Below are positions 6,557-14,224 of a stretch of DNA of 35,776 bases, in pieces. Made by a program: the position numbers and the translations under genes. The stretch covers positions 1-35,776 of the forward strand of contig DATAWZ010000021.1 of assembly GCA_036266975.1 (NCBI GenBank), written 5' to 3'. Origin of the DNA: DATAWZ01 sp036266975. GTDB lineage: Bacteria; Actinomycetota; Thermoleophilia; Solirubrobacterales; Solirubrobacteraceae. Numbering within the stretch: position 1 is the first letter of the stretch; the number at the start of each line of letters is the position of its first letter. A model generated the notes under the pieces. That model worked only from the letters and a program-made list of their open reading frames with translations. It had not been told where the DNA came from and did not search any database.

Positions 6557-7747
6557 GTGCTCGCCTACACCGCCGTCGCGGCGGCGCTGCAGCTGCTGTG
6601 GCTCACCTACGCGCCGATCGACACCGACTCGGCGCATCGCTACCACGTGTCGGTCGGCGCGATCGGCTGGCTGTCGGAGATCTTCCCGCTGCTGTTCGTG
6701 CTGCTCTCGCTGCCCGCCGGGCTGCTGATCGACCGCAGCCTGCGCGGGTCGCTCGCCGCCGGCGCGACGCTGGTCGCCGTCGGCGGGTCGGTGCGGCTGG
6801 TGCAGGAGACGTTCGCCTGGGCGATGGTCGGCCAGGTCCTCGTCGCCGTCGCCCAGCCGATCGTGGTCAGCGCGGTGAGCAAGCTCGCCGCCGAGCACCT
6901 GCCCCGCGAGCGGCGGGCGCTGGGGATCGCGATCGGGTCGGGGGGCAACTTCGCCGGCATGCTCGCCGCGGTCATCCTCGGCCCCGCGCTCGGCGAGCAC
7001 GGCCACCTCGAGCGGCTGCTGATCATCGAGGCGGTGATCGGGCTGCTCCCCGCCCTGTGGCTGCTGGCCGAGCTGCGCCGGCCGGCCGCCTACGGCGAGG
7101 AGCAGGCGAGCATCGCCGGCGGGCGCGAGGTCATCGCGCGGCTGTGGCGGATCGACCCGCTGCGCCATCTGTGCGGGCTCATGTGCGCGGGGTTCGGCAT
7201 CTTCGTCGCGATCGCCACCTGGCTGCAGACGCTGCTGCACCCCGACCACGTCTCGGACACCACGGCCGGAGTGATGCTGCTGGTGATGCTCGTCGCCGGG
7301 GTGGTCGGCTGCGCGACCCTGCCCACCAGGGTCGACGAGCGTCGCGCCGAGCGCGCCTACATGGCGGCGGTCGTCGGCGTCACCGCCGCCACCTGCCTGC
7401 TGCTCGGCATCGACTCGGTGGCGGTGCGCTTCGTCGCGCTGGCGGCGATGGGCGCCGTGCTGCTGCCCGCGTTGCCGGTCGTCCTCACCGCCGGCGAGCG
7501 GCTCGCCGGCGCCGCTGCGGGCACCGCCGGCGCGATGATCTGGACGGCGGGCAACCTCGGCGGCCTGCTGTGCGCGGTGCTCACCGGCGTGCTCGTGCAC
7601 CACCAGCTGATCGCCTTCAGCGCGCTCGCGCTCGTGGCGCTCTCGGTCGCGCCGCTGGCCGCTCGGCTGCCGGTCGTGGTCGTGCCGGGCGCGGGCGCGG
7701 GCGAGGTCGTCGTGCCCGAGTCGCCGTCGCAGGCGCTCGTGGGCTGA
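6557..7747 (+). CDS. MFS transporter
   Basis: This 396-residue protein with about 12 hydrophobic segments starts at GTG 6557 (VLAYTAVAAALQLLWLTYAPI); an upstream CTG overlapping the SDR stop is possible. The loop between TM2 and TM3 has the MFS signature in the form PAGLLIDRSLRGS. TM5 contains GIAIGSGGNFAGML, and the central loop is short (ELRRPAAYGEEQASIAGGREVIARLW). It is a single-gene secondary transporter with no substrate-defining residues I can recognise. The gene starts 29 nt after the SDR and may be co-transcribed with it, which would suggest export or uptake of a related metabolite. Confidence 0.85.
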   Translation: MLAYTAVAAALQLLWLTYAPIDTDSAHRYHVSVGAIGWLSEIFPLLFVLLSLPAGLLIDRSLRGSLAAGATLVAVGGSVRLVQETFAWAMVGQVLVAVAQPIVVSAVSKLAAEHLPRERRALGIAIGSGGNFAGMLAAVILGPALGEHGHLERLLIIEAVIGLLPALWLLAELRRPAAYGEEQASIAGGREVIARLWRIDPLRHLCGLMCAGFGIFVAIATWLQTLLHPDHVSDTTAGVMLLVMLVAGVVGCATLPTRVDERRAERAYMAAVVGVTAATCLLLGIDSVAVRFVALAAMGAVLLPALPVVLTAGERLAGAAAGTAGAMIWTAGNLGGLLCAVLTGVLVHHQLIAFSALALVALSVAPLAARLPVVVVPGAGAGEVVVPESPSQALVG

Positions 7748-7758
7748 CCGCGCCGGCG

Positions 7759-7962
7759 CTACGCCGCGTGCGGCTGGAGCGAGTGGTCGCGCTCGAGCTC
7801 GCCGGTGGGCCCGATGTGGGCCAGCGCCAGCCGCCGCCCGGTGCGGATCTCGACGATCACGCCGCCGTGCGCCTGGTGCAGGCGGATGTCCGCGCCGGGG
7901 TTCAGCCGCTGGATGCGCGCGAGCGCTCGCGACTGGGGAACGGAGATCGTCTTGGGGGCCAT
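7759..7962 (-). CDS. Small conserved-type hypothetical protein
   Basis: This 67-residue protein (MAPKTISVPQSRALARIQRLNPGADIRLHQAHGGVIVEIRTGRRLALAHIGPTGELERDHSLQPHAA) is mixed alpha/beta and has no signal peptide. The GGVIVEIRTGRRLAL hairpin suggests a small globular domain. It lies downstream of the secreted glycosidase-like gene on the same strand, 56 nt away. AGGT precedes ATG 7962 closely. Codon usage matches the neighbours, so it is probably a real gene, but I do not recognise the family. Confidence 0.55.
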   Translation of the reverse strand: MAPKTISVPQSRALARIQRLNPGADIRLHQAHGGVIVEIRTGRRLALAHIGPTGELERDHSLQPHAA

Positions 7963-8018
7963 ACCTGCATCATCGGCAGCTCAGCTGTTCCCTTGATGAA
8001 CTGCGGATGAAGGCGGGA

Positions 8019-9662
8019 TCAATTGATCGCGCTGACGCCGGCCGCGGTCACCGCAATGGCGCGCGAGACCTTGTTGCCCATCCTCCCGCCGCCGCTCCAG
8101 AACAGGCGCACCTGCCCGGCGCCGGGCACCGGCACCGTGCCGAAGAAGCCGTGATTGAACGTGTTCAGGATCGGGATCAGCGAGCCCACCGAGGTCCACG
8201 TCGAGGACCCGGTCGGCTCGAACTGGACCTGGGCGAACTCGAACGTCGGGGGCAGCGAGAGGTTGTCCATGAAGCGCAGCTGGCCCCACACGAACATCTG
8301 CGGTTGGCCGGTCGTCGGGTTCGGCGTGGACGGGGCGACGACGAACGGGAGCTGGTAGGCGGTGTAGGACGGCTTCGGCGTCCCGTTGGTGTACTCCAGG
8401 CCGGACTGGTAGGTCGACCAGTAGCCGCGCGAGCCCTTCGGGAACGCCCTGTCCGGCGGGACGTCCTTGAGCAGGAACTGGGTCTGGCCGATCACGTCGG
8501 GATCGAAGTAGGCCAGGAAGTCGCCCTCGTTGTTCCACTGCTCCTGGTCGGCGAGCGAGACGCCGAAGTACGGGCTCGGCGGGTTGGTCTGGTAGCCGAA
8601 CTCGGTGGAGATGATCGGCAGGTTCGGATTGACGCGGTGCGTGGCGTTGCCGATCGCGTACAGCAGCGTGTGCACCTGGTCGAGGTTGGCCATCGTGATG
8701 TCGTTGGGGTTGCTCTCGACCTCGGTCGGCGGGGTCGTCTTCGTGTACGGGTGGTGCGCCCACGCGGTGGCGTAGAGCGTCGGGTACTGGTCGAAGATCC
8801 CGCAGTCGCGTGCGCTCGCCGCGCTGCCCGTGTAGGGGACGTAGCTGGAGGTCACGCAGAACGTCTCGCGGATGAACGTCGTCGGGTCGATCTCGGAGGT
8901 CTGCGTGCGGCGCGTGACGCCGAGCGGCGAGGTCTCCCCGATGAAGATGTGGTCCTTGGCGTGGCCGGTGTTCTGCAGCGCGAGCCAGCCGTTGATGTAG
9001 AGCTCGCGGTACATCACCGGCGACCACGGGATCAGCTGGCCGCCGACCTTCTTCCACTGCGGGGTGAGCCAGCCGCCCTGGTTGGGCTCGTTCCACAGCG
9101 ACCACGTGCTCACCCGCGGCAGGGTGATCCTGCCCTTGCGATAGCTGCCCGAGTAGCGCTTGCCGACGGCGGCGACGAACTCGTAGAACATCTTCACGTT
9201 GGGCTCGTAGGTGTCGGCCACGTCGGCGCGCAGCGACTTCGGCGGCTTGGCGTGCGTGTAGGACGGGCCGGGGCCGGTGACGTCGAAGTACACGCCGAGG
9301 CCGAGGCGCGAGGCGGTCTGGACGATGTTGTCGTAGCGGTTCCAGTTCAGCGGCGGGTAGGCCGCCGGGTTGGCCTGGTTGAAGGCGATGTGGTGCTTCC
9401 TGTCGTAGGCCTGCATCCCGTCGGCGAGGTTCGCCCACAGGACCGTGACGCGCACGTACTGCACCCCCAGGGCCTTCATCTGCGTGAGCGTCGCGTTGCT
9501 CGTCGCGGTGCTGCCGTAGACCAGGTTGTTGTCGTCCATCATGATCGACGTGTAGTCGGATTCGGCGTGGGCGGGCGGCGCGCTGCGCAGCAGCAGGAAG
9601 GAGGCGGCGATGGTCAGCGCGCAAACGGCGAGCAGGCGCAGCGGGCGGGTCAAGGCGAGCAA
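8019..9662 (-). CDS. Secreted clan GH-A glycoside-hydrolase-like protein
   Basis: This 547-residue protein reads from TTG 9662, with GGAG about 10 nt upstream. Residues 1-33 form a signal peptide ending AHA. The barrel has clan GH-A marks: WSLWNEPNQ (acid/base Glu192 after Asn), TAWAHHPY and ISTEFGYQ (nucleophile Glu354), as in GH5/GH39-like enzymes. The opening SIMMDDNNLVYG...LTQMKALGVQYVRVTVLWANL is typical of this group in Thermoleophilia/actinobacterial exoproteins. The last roughly 110 residues (PQMFVWGQLRFMD to SAIN) form a beta-rich extra domain. The substrate is unknown; an extracellular beta-glycosidase is likely. Confidence 0.8.
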   Translation of the reverse strand: MLALTRPLRLLAVCALTIAASFLLLRSAPPAHAESDYTSIMMDDNNLVYGSTATSNATLTQMKALGVQYVRVTVLWANLADGMQAYDRKHHIAFNQANPAAYPPLNWNRYDNIVQTASRLGLGVYFDVTGPGPSYTHAKPPKSLRADVADTYEPNVKMFYEFVAAVGKRYSGSYRKGRITLPRVSTWSLWNEPNQGGWLTPQWKKVGGQLIPWSPVMYRELYINGWLALQNTGHAKDHIFIGETSPLGVTRRTQTSEIDPTTFIRETFCVTSSYVPYTGSAASARDCGIFDQYPTLYATAWAHHPYTKTTPPTEVESNPNDITMANLDQVHTLLYAIGNATHRVNPNLPIISTEFGYQTNPPSPYFGVSLADQEQWNNEGDFLAYFDPDVIGQTQFLLKDVPPDRAFPKGSRGYWSTYQSGLEYTNGTPKPSYTAYQLPFVVAPSTPNPTTGQPQMFVWGQLRFMDNLSLPPTFEFAQVQFEPTGSSTWTSVGSLIPILNTFNHGFFGTVPVPGAGQVRLFWSGGGRMGNKVSRAIAVTAAGVSAIN

Positions 9663-9776
9663 GGGCGTGTCTCCGAGGATGAGGCGGGCGTTCGAGGGTG
9701 CGGCGCGCGTCCGAGCGACGCCCCCTGCACTGTAGTTGGCGTCCTAACGCACGGCGCCGTGCCGAGTTGCGCTCGA

Positions 9777-9854
9777 CCCGGCGCCGTGGACAGGTGTTCG
9801 GATCCGGCGGGACCACGCTGGAGCGCCGGGCCCGGCGTCGTGGACGGGTGTTCG
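9777..9854. repeat. Pair of 24-bp imperfect direct repeats
   Basis: CCCGGCG(C/T)CGTGGAC(A/G)GGTG followed by TTCG occurs at 9777-9800 and again at 9831-9854, with two mismatches and a 54-bp period. Both lie in the gap between the glycosidase-like gene and sod. A 12-bp palindrome CACGGCGCCGTG is next to them at 9750-9761. No gene is visible in 9663-9875. Confidence 0.6.
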
Positions 9855-9868
9855 AAGGGCGTCCCTTC
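9854..9868 (-). terminator. Short hairpin after sod
   Basis: GAAGGG (9854-9859) and CCCTTC (9863-9868) form a 6-bp stem with a 3-nt loop, 7 nt past the sod stop codon. No clear U-tract follows, so terminator function is tentative. Confidence 0.35.
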
Positions 9869-9875
9869 AGCCGCG

Positions 9876-10478
<603 letters not shown>

Positions 10479-10636
10479 GTGTGCTCCTTCGCGGTCCGAA
10501 TGGGATTGTGTGGGCGCTGACTCTAAGCAAAAGGCGAGGGGCCCGGCTCGCCGGCCCCGACCGCCTCGGCGGCCCTGCCGGGTTTGCTACCCGGTCCCGC
10601 GTTTCCTGATCCTCGGCGCCCACTAGGCTGCAGCCG

Positions 10637-10825
10637 ATGACGCGCCTGTACGAGCCGCCGCCGACCGAACGCGCAGCGCCGGCCGACGCCGAGGCGCTCT
10701 CGCACGACCTCATGGTCAGGGCCGGGCTGCGGACGTGGTTGCCGGCCCGCTCGTGCCCGCAGCTGGCGCCGCTCGGCGACGGCGCCGCGCGGGCGATCGG
10801 CGCGCGGCTCGAGGAGCTCCGCTGA
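10637..10825 (+). CDS. Stand-alone fragment resembling the N-terminus of prolyl-tRNA synthetase
   Basis: This 62-residue ORF contains ADAEALSHDLMVRAGL followed by RTWLPA. That is the hallmark N-terminal segment of bacterial ProRS (typically PADAEAISHKLMVRAGLIRQLGAGLWTWLP). Here the nine or so residues between RAGL and TWLP are missing, and the ORF stops at TGA 10823-10825 after GARLEELR. All catalytic parts of ProRS are absent. It may be a decayed proS relic or a conserved mini-protein derived from it. A TAGGCT box (10624-10629) lies 7 nt before the ATG with no SD. Its end overlaps the start region of the next gene. Confidence 0.45.
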   Translation: MTRLYEPPPTERAAPADAEALSHDLMVRAGLRTWLPARSCPQLAPLGDGAARAIGARLEELR

Positions 10826-11466
10826 CCGCTCGCACGCGGCTGACCCGCAAGCGCCTCGTCGGCCTCGATCGATCCGGCCCGCCGCCGGAGGCCACGCTCG
10901 GCGGCCAGCCGCTGAACCCCTACACGATCCCCAACGCGATCGGGCTGATGCGCGGCCTGTGCATCATCGCCTTCGTGATCGTCTCCTACGCCGACGGCGA
11001 CCGCCATGGGGTCAGCGTGGGCGCCTCGACGCTGTTCGCCGTCGCGGGCTGGAGCGACTACCTCGACGGCTTCGCCGCGCGCCTGACCGGTCAGTACAGC
11101 CGCCTGGGGGCGATGCTCGACCCGGTGCTCGACCGGCTGCTGGTCAGCGCCGGCGTGGTGGTGTGCTGGGACCAGCATCTCCTGCCGCGCTGGCTGATGG
11201 CGATCCTGCTCGCGCGGGAGTTGTTCATGCTGATCGTCGGCCGGCTGTGGGTCCGCCGGGGGCTGGAGCTGCGGATCAACTGGCCCGGGCGGATCGGCGT
11301 GCTGCCGACGATGGGCGGGCTGTTCTTCGGCCTGATCGGTCTGCGCGGTCTGGGCACCGGCTTCCTGGGCGCGGGCGTGGGGCTCGCGCTTCTGGCCACC
11401 GCATTGTATTTCCGCTCGGGGGCGCTGCAGCTGCAAGAACGGCGCACAGTCTCAAGCTCAACCTGA
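10735..11466 (+). CDS. CDP-alcohol phosphatidyltransferase family protein
   Basis: The frame is open from GTG 10735 (243 residues), but the start is unresolved. The stretch before 10822 is Arg/Ala-rich shadow-like sequence, and a GAGGAG ideally placed before a CTG at 10822 would give about 214 residues. The membrane enzyme core is certain. NPYTIPNAIGLMRG opens the first helix, and the full CDP-OH-P motif follows: DYLDGFAAR-(8)-GAMLDPVLD, matching DG-x2-AR-x8-G-x3-D-x3-D. Such enzymes move a phosphatidyl group from CDP-diacylglycerol to an alcohol (PgsA, PIS or cardiolipin synthase type). The acceptor cannot be assigned. About 5-6 TM segments are visible. Confidence 0.85.
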   Translation: MVAGPLVPAAGAARRRRRAGDRRAARGAPLTARTRLTRKRLVGLDRSGPPPEATLGGQPLNPYTIPNAIGLMRGLCIIAFVIVSYADGDRHGVSVGASTLFAVAGWSDYLDGFAARLTGQYSRLGAMLDPVLDRLLVSAGVVVCWDQHLLPRWLMAILLARELFMLIVGRLWVRRGLELRINWPGRIGVLPTMGGLFFGLIGLRGLGTGFLGAGVGLALLATALYFRSGALQLQERRTVSSST

Positions 11467-11491
11467 CAGTACGCCGTTCGCGGTCTATACT
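11463..11491 (+). promoter_or_regulatory. Promoter of the RsiG-like/FHA/MerR operon
   Basis: CTGACA (11463-11468), a 17-bp spacer and TATACT (11486-11491) make a near-consensus vegetative promoter. It overlaps the stop region of the previous gene. Transcription would start near 11498, leaving a 33-nt leader with AGAGGA before ATG 11531. Confidence 0.65.
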
Positions 11492-11530
11492 GGCCGCCGC
11501 CCGCCCCCGCCACGAGAGGACCGCCGCGTC

Positions 11531-11788
11531 ATGGACACCTTTCCCGATCTCGGTTCGCTCTCTGACCAGGAGCTCAAGGACCTGATCCAGAAGCTCAGCG
11601 GCGAAGAGGTCGACATCTCCTACCGGCGTCGCATCCTGCACGGCCAGATCGACATCCTGCGCGCCGAGCTCGTCAATCGGCTGCGCCGCCGCCATGAAGG
11701 CGGGCAGGAGATCATCAGCGGCTCTGACGTTCAGCGCCTGACCGACATCCTCGCGGGCCGAGCGGCGGCCGACGACGAGGTCGGCTAG
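11531..11788 (+). CDS. RsiG-like (c-di-GMP/anti-sigma type) helical protein
   Basis: This 85-residue, mostly helical protein is of the group often labelled aerial mycelium formation protein. The core is LSDQELKDLIQKLSGEEVDISYRR then RILHGQIDILRAEL. Known RsiG proteins bind cyclic-di-GMP through E-x3-S-x2-R-x3-Q-x3-D on antiparallel helices. Here Glu, Ser, Arg and Asp fall at the right spacing (E27, S31, R34, D42), with His in place of Gln. Only one motif is present, as in the homodimeric Rubrobacter form. RsiG sequesters a WhiG-like sigma factor; no such sigma gene is in this window. It heads a plus-strand run with FHA and MerR genes. Assignment is by motif, from memory. Confidence 0.7.
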   Translation: MDTFPDLGSLSDQELKDLIQKLSGEEVDISYRRRILHGQIDILRAELVNRLRRRHEGGQEIISGSDVQRLTDILAGRAAADDEVG

Positions 11789-11803
11789 CCCACAGGACCC
11801 AGA

Positions 11804-12268
11804 GTGGCGCAGCACTGCCCCGAGTGCGGGTTCGTGGTCGCGGAGGGCGCCAACTTCTGTCAGAAGTGCGGCGCCTCGCTCGCGGCGCCGTCGCCCGTGG
11901 AGCCGTCGACCGCGACCTACCGGATCGACGAGACCGGCGAGCTCATCCCGGTCGAGCTCGACGATGTCACCGCCCGCGGTCCGGCGCTCGTCATCCGGTC
12001 GGGCGGCGGCCGGGTCGGCGAGAGCTTCGCGCTCGACGGCGAGCGGCTGACGATCGGACGGCGCCCGGACTCCGACGTGTTCCTGGACGACGTGACCGTC
12101 TCGCGTGACCACGCGCTGCTCATCCGCCGCGGTCACGACTACTACCTGGACGACTGCGGCTCGCTGAACGGGACCTACGTCAACCGCACGCGGATCGACT
12201 CCCATCGGCTCAGCGACGGCGACGAGCTGCAGATCGGCAAATACAAGCTCTCCTACTTCGCGTCGTGA
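11804..12268 (+). CDS. Zinc-ribbon plus FHA-domain protein (GarA-like)
   Basis: This 154-residue protein is read from GTG 11804. The N-terminal zinc ribbon is CPECG...CQKCG (Cys5, 8, 19, 22). The C-terminal FHA domain has GRRPDSDV, SRDHALL and SLNGTYVN, the conserved phosphothreonine-binding Arg, Ser-x-x-His and Asn positions. FHA proteins read Ser/Thr-kinase signals. In Mycobacterium the FHA protein GarA sits next to the MerR gene ftsR (Rv1828), and the same pairing is seen here (GTGA overlap with 12265). GarA carries an N-terminal phosphorylatable ETTS motif; this protein has a zinc ribbon instead, so its control may differ. Confidence 0.85.
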   Translation: MAQHCPECGFVVAEGANFCQKCGASLAAPSPVEPSTATYRIDETGELIPVELDDVTARGPALVIRSGGGRVGESFALDGERLTIGRRPDSDVFLDDVTVSRDHALLIRRGHDYYLDDCGSLNGTYVNRTRIDSHRLSDGDELQIGKYKLSYFAS

Positions 12269-13014
12269 CCGTGGCCGAGGCGGAGCTTCCCGGCACCGAG
12301 GATGGGGCCCCACGGCCCAAGGCGATCACGATCGGCGCGGTCTGCAAGGCGCTCGCGCACGAGTTCCCGGACATCTCGATCTCCAAGATCCGCTACCTGG
12401 AGGACCAGAAGCTGCTGGCGCCGCGGCGCACCGCCGGCGGCTACCGGCTCTACTCGGCCGGGGACGTGCAGCGGCTGCGCACGATCCTGCGCCTGCAGCG
12501 CGATGAGTTCCTGCCGCTGCGGGTGATCCGCCAGGAGCTCGCCGCCGGGCGCGGCGGCGGGGGGGAGGAGGTCCCGCCGTCCGGCGCCGAGCGGCCCCGC
12601 GGGTGGCGCACGACGGTCTCCGTGATGGACCGCAGCGGCGCGCTGTACTCGCTCGACGACGTGATCAGCGACACCCACGCCGACGCGACGCTGGTCAACG
12701 AGCTCGAGGAGTACGGGGTGATCAAGGGCGAGCCGCGGGCCGGCACGCGCTACTACGACGACACCGACCGGGAGATCGTGCGGGCGGTCACCGAGCTCGC
12801 CCGCTACGGCGTCGGCGGGCGCAACCTGCGCGCGCTGCGCTCCTCGGCCGACCGCGAAGCGAGCCTGTTGCAGCAGATCCTGCAGCCCGCGCTGCGCTCG
12901 CGCAATCCTCAGCGGCGCAAGGAGGCGCTCGAGGCGCTCGAGAACCTCGCGGCGACCACGACGCACCTCAAGCACCTGCTGCTGATCCGCGACCTGCGTC
13001 GCCTGGCCGGATGA
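12265..13014 (+). CDS. MerR-family transcriptional regulator (FtsR/Rv1828-like)
   Basis: This 249-residue protein starts with GTG 12265, overlapping the FHA stop by 4 nt. The N-terminal winged helix is TIGAVCKALAHEFPDISISKIRYLEDQKLLAPRRTAGGYRLYSAGDVQRLRTILRLQRDEFLPLRVI. A second winged-helix-like segment (LYSLDDVISDTHADATLVNELEEYGVI ... YYDDTDREIVRAVTELARYGV) follows a Gly/Pro-rich linker. That layout is typical of the Rv1828/FtsR group, not of metal-sensing MerR proteins, and no effector Cys is present. FtsR activates ftsZ in Corynebacterium; the target here is unknown. It is coupled to apt through an ATGA overlap. Confidence 0.85.
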   Translation: MTVAEAELPGTEDGAPRPKAITIGAVCKALAHEFPDISISKIRYLEDQKLLAPRRTAGGYRLYSAGDVQRLRTILRLQRDEFLPLRVIRQELAAGRGGGGEEVPPSGAERPRGWRTTVSVMDRSGALYSLDDVISDTHADATLVNELEEYGVIKGEPRAGTRYYDDTDREIVRAVTELARYGVGGRNLRALRSSADREASLLQQILQPALRSRNPQRRKEALEALENLAATTTHLKHLLLIRDLRRLAG

Positions 13015-13571
13015 GCGAGCCCGGCGCCGAGCTGGGGGGCGGGGCCGGTGGTGGGCTGGGGCACCTGCGCGACCTGGTGCGCGACATTCCCGACTTTCCG
13101 CGCGAGGGGATCCTGTTCCGCGACATCACGCCGCTGCTCGCCGATCCCCAGGGCCTGGCCCGCGCGGTCGCCGGCCTGGCCGACCTCGCACGGCCGCTCG
13201 GCGTCGACTGCGTCGTGGCCGCCGAGGCGCGGGGCTTCCTCCTCGGCCCGGCGCTCGCGCTCGCGCTCGGCGCGGGGTTCGTGCTCGCCCGCAAGCCGGG
13301 CAAGCTCCCCTACGAGACGGTGAGCGCCGAGTACCTGCTCGAGTACGGCGCCGATCGCCTGGAACTGCACGCCGACGCGGTCGCCCACGGCGCCCGGGTG
13401 CTCGTGCACGACGATCTGCTCGCCACCGGCGGCACCGCCCGAGCGCTGTGCGAGCTGGTCGAGGGCCTCGGCGGCGAGGTCGTCGGCTGCGCGTTCCTGA
13501 TAGAGCTCACCGCGCTCGGCGGGCGGGCGACCCTCGGGGCCCGTCCCGTCCACGCCCTCATCGAATACTGA
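13011..13571 (+). CDS. apt: Adenine phosphoribosyltransferase
   Basis: This 186-residue enzyme salvages adenine with PRPP to AMP. ATG 13011 overlaps the MerR stop (ATGA). The diagnostic Apt segments are all present: IRDIPDFP-like RDIPDFPREGILFRDITPLL, AAEARGFLLG, ARKPGKLPYETVSAEYLLEYG and the PRPP loop VLVHDDLLATGGTA. Within the PRPP loop His replaces a common Val or Asp two residues before DD, while the two acidic residues and TGGT are intact. The N-terminus has a Gly-rich extension of about 15 residues. It is the fourth gene of a tightly packed run. Confidence 0.93.
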   Translation: MSEPGAELGGGAGGGLGHLRDLVRDIPDFPREGILFRDITPLLADPQGLARAVAGLADLARPLGVDCVVAAEARGFLLGPALALALGAGFVLARKPGKLPYETVSAEYLLEYGADRLELHADAVAHGARVLVHDDLLATGGTARALCELVEGLGGEVVGCAFLIELTALGGRATLGARPVHALIEY

Positions 13572-13585
13572 AGGTCGACCACACG

Positions 13586-14044
13586 ATGCCCACCGCCCGC
13601 GCCAGCCGCACCTACCCCGCCTCGGCCGAGGAGATCTGGGAGCTGATCAACGATCCCCACCACCTGCCGCGCTGGTGGCCGCGCGTGGAGCGGGTCGAAG
13701 GCGTCTTCGACGGCGCCTTCACCCAGGTGATGCGCACGGCCAAGGGCAAGGCCGTGCGCGCCGACTACACGCTGGTCGAGCAGACCGCGCCCGGGTTCGG
13801 GTCCGACGGGGTCCGGCGCTGGTCGCAGGAGCTCGCGGGAACCCCGTTCGAGCGGCTGCTCTCCGAGAGCCAGACCTCGGTGCGTCTGCACCCGGTCGAC
13901 TCGGTGCGTACCGAGGTCACGATCGAGATCGCCCACACCACGCGGGGGTTCTTCAACCGCATCGGCAGCGGGTCGGTCAAGCGCGCCGCGCGCGGGCTGA
14001 TCAGCGAGGCGCTCGACGGCCTCGAGTCGATCTACGGGATATAG
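13586..14044 (+). CDS. SRPBCC (START-like) family protein
   Basis: This 152-residue protein starts at ATG 13586, 14 nt after apt. Polyketide-cyclase/START-like signatures are ASRTYPASAEEIWELINDPHHLPRWWPRVERVEGV at the N-terminus and a C-terminal helix following SGSVKRAARGLISEALDGLESI. The cavity-lining strands contain no obvious catalytic set. It likely binds a hydrophobic ligand or lipid. It is distinct from the AHSA1-like protein at 3312. As the last gene of the run it is followed by a hairpin at 14111. Confidence 0.8.
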   Translation: MPTARASRTYPASAEEIWELINDPHHLPRWWPRVERVEGVFDGAFTQVMRTAKGKAVRADYTLVEQTAPGFGSDGVRRWSQELAGTPFERLLSESQTSVRLHPVDSVRTEVTIEIAHTTRGFFNRIGSGSVKRAARGLISEALDGLESIYGI

Positions 14045-14110
14045 CGGCACCTCCCGGCAAATCCGCTCCCGCTTCGCGGCTGCAAATCTTCGCCTGGCGG
14101 CGTCCTCGGA

Positions 14111-14134
14111 AGCCGAAATAGCGCTATTCCGGCT
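14111..14134. terminator. Bidirectional hairpin between convergent genes
   Basis: AGCCGAAATAGC (14111-14122) pairs with GCTATTCCGGCT (14123-14134) with one mismatch. It sits between the SRPBCC stop and the convergent membrane regulator stop. A second smaller inverted repeat (TCGATT ... AATCGA) lies at 14154-14175. Confidence 0.55.
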
Positions 14135-14224
14135 CCCTGCGTCCTGGCCATGCTCGATTTTCGCTTGCGAATCGACGACCGGATTTACCGCAGGCACCAA
14201 TAGGCGTCGACCGCGCGGGGCGCG

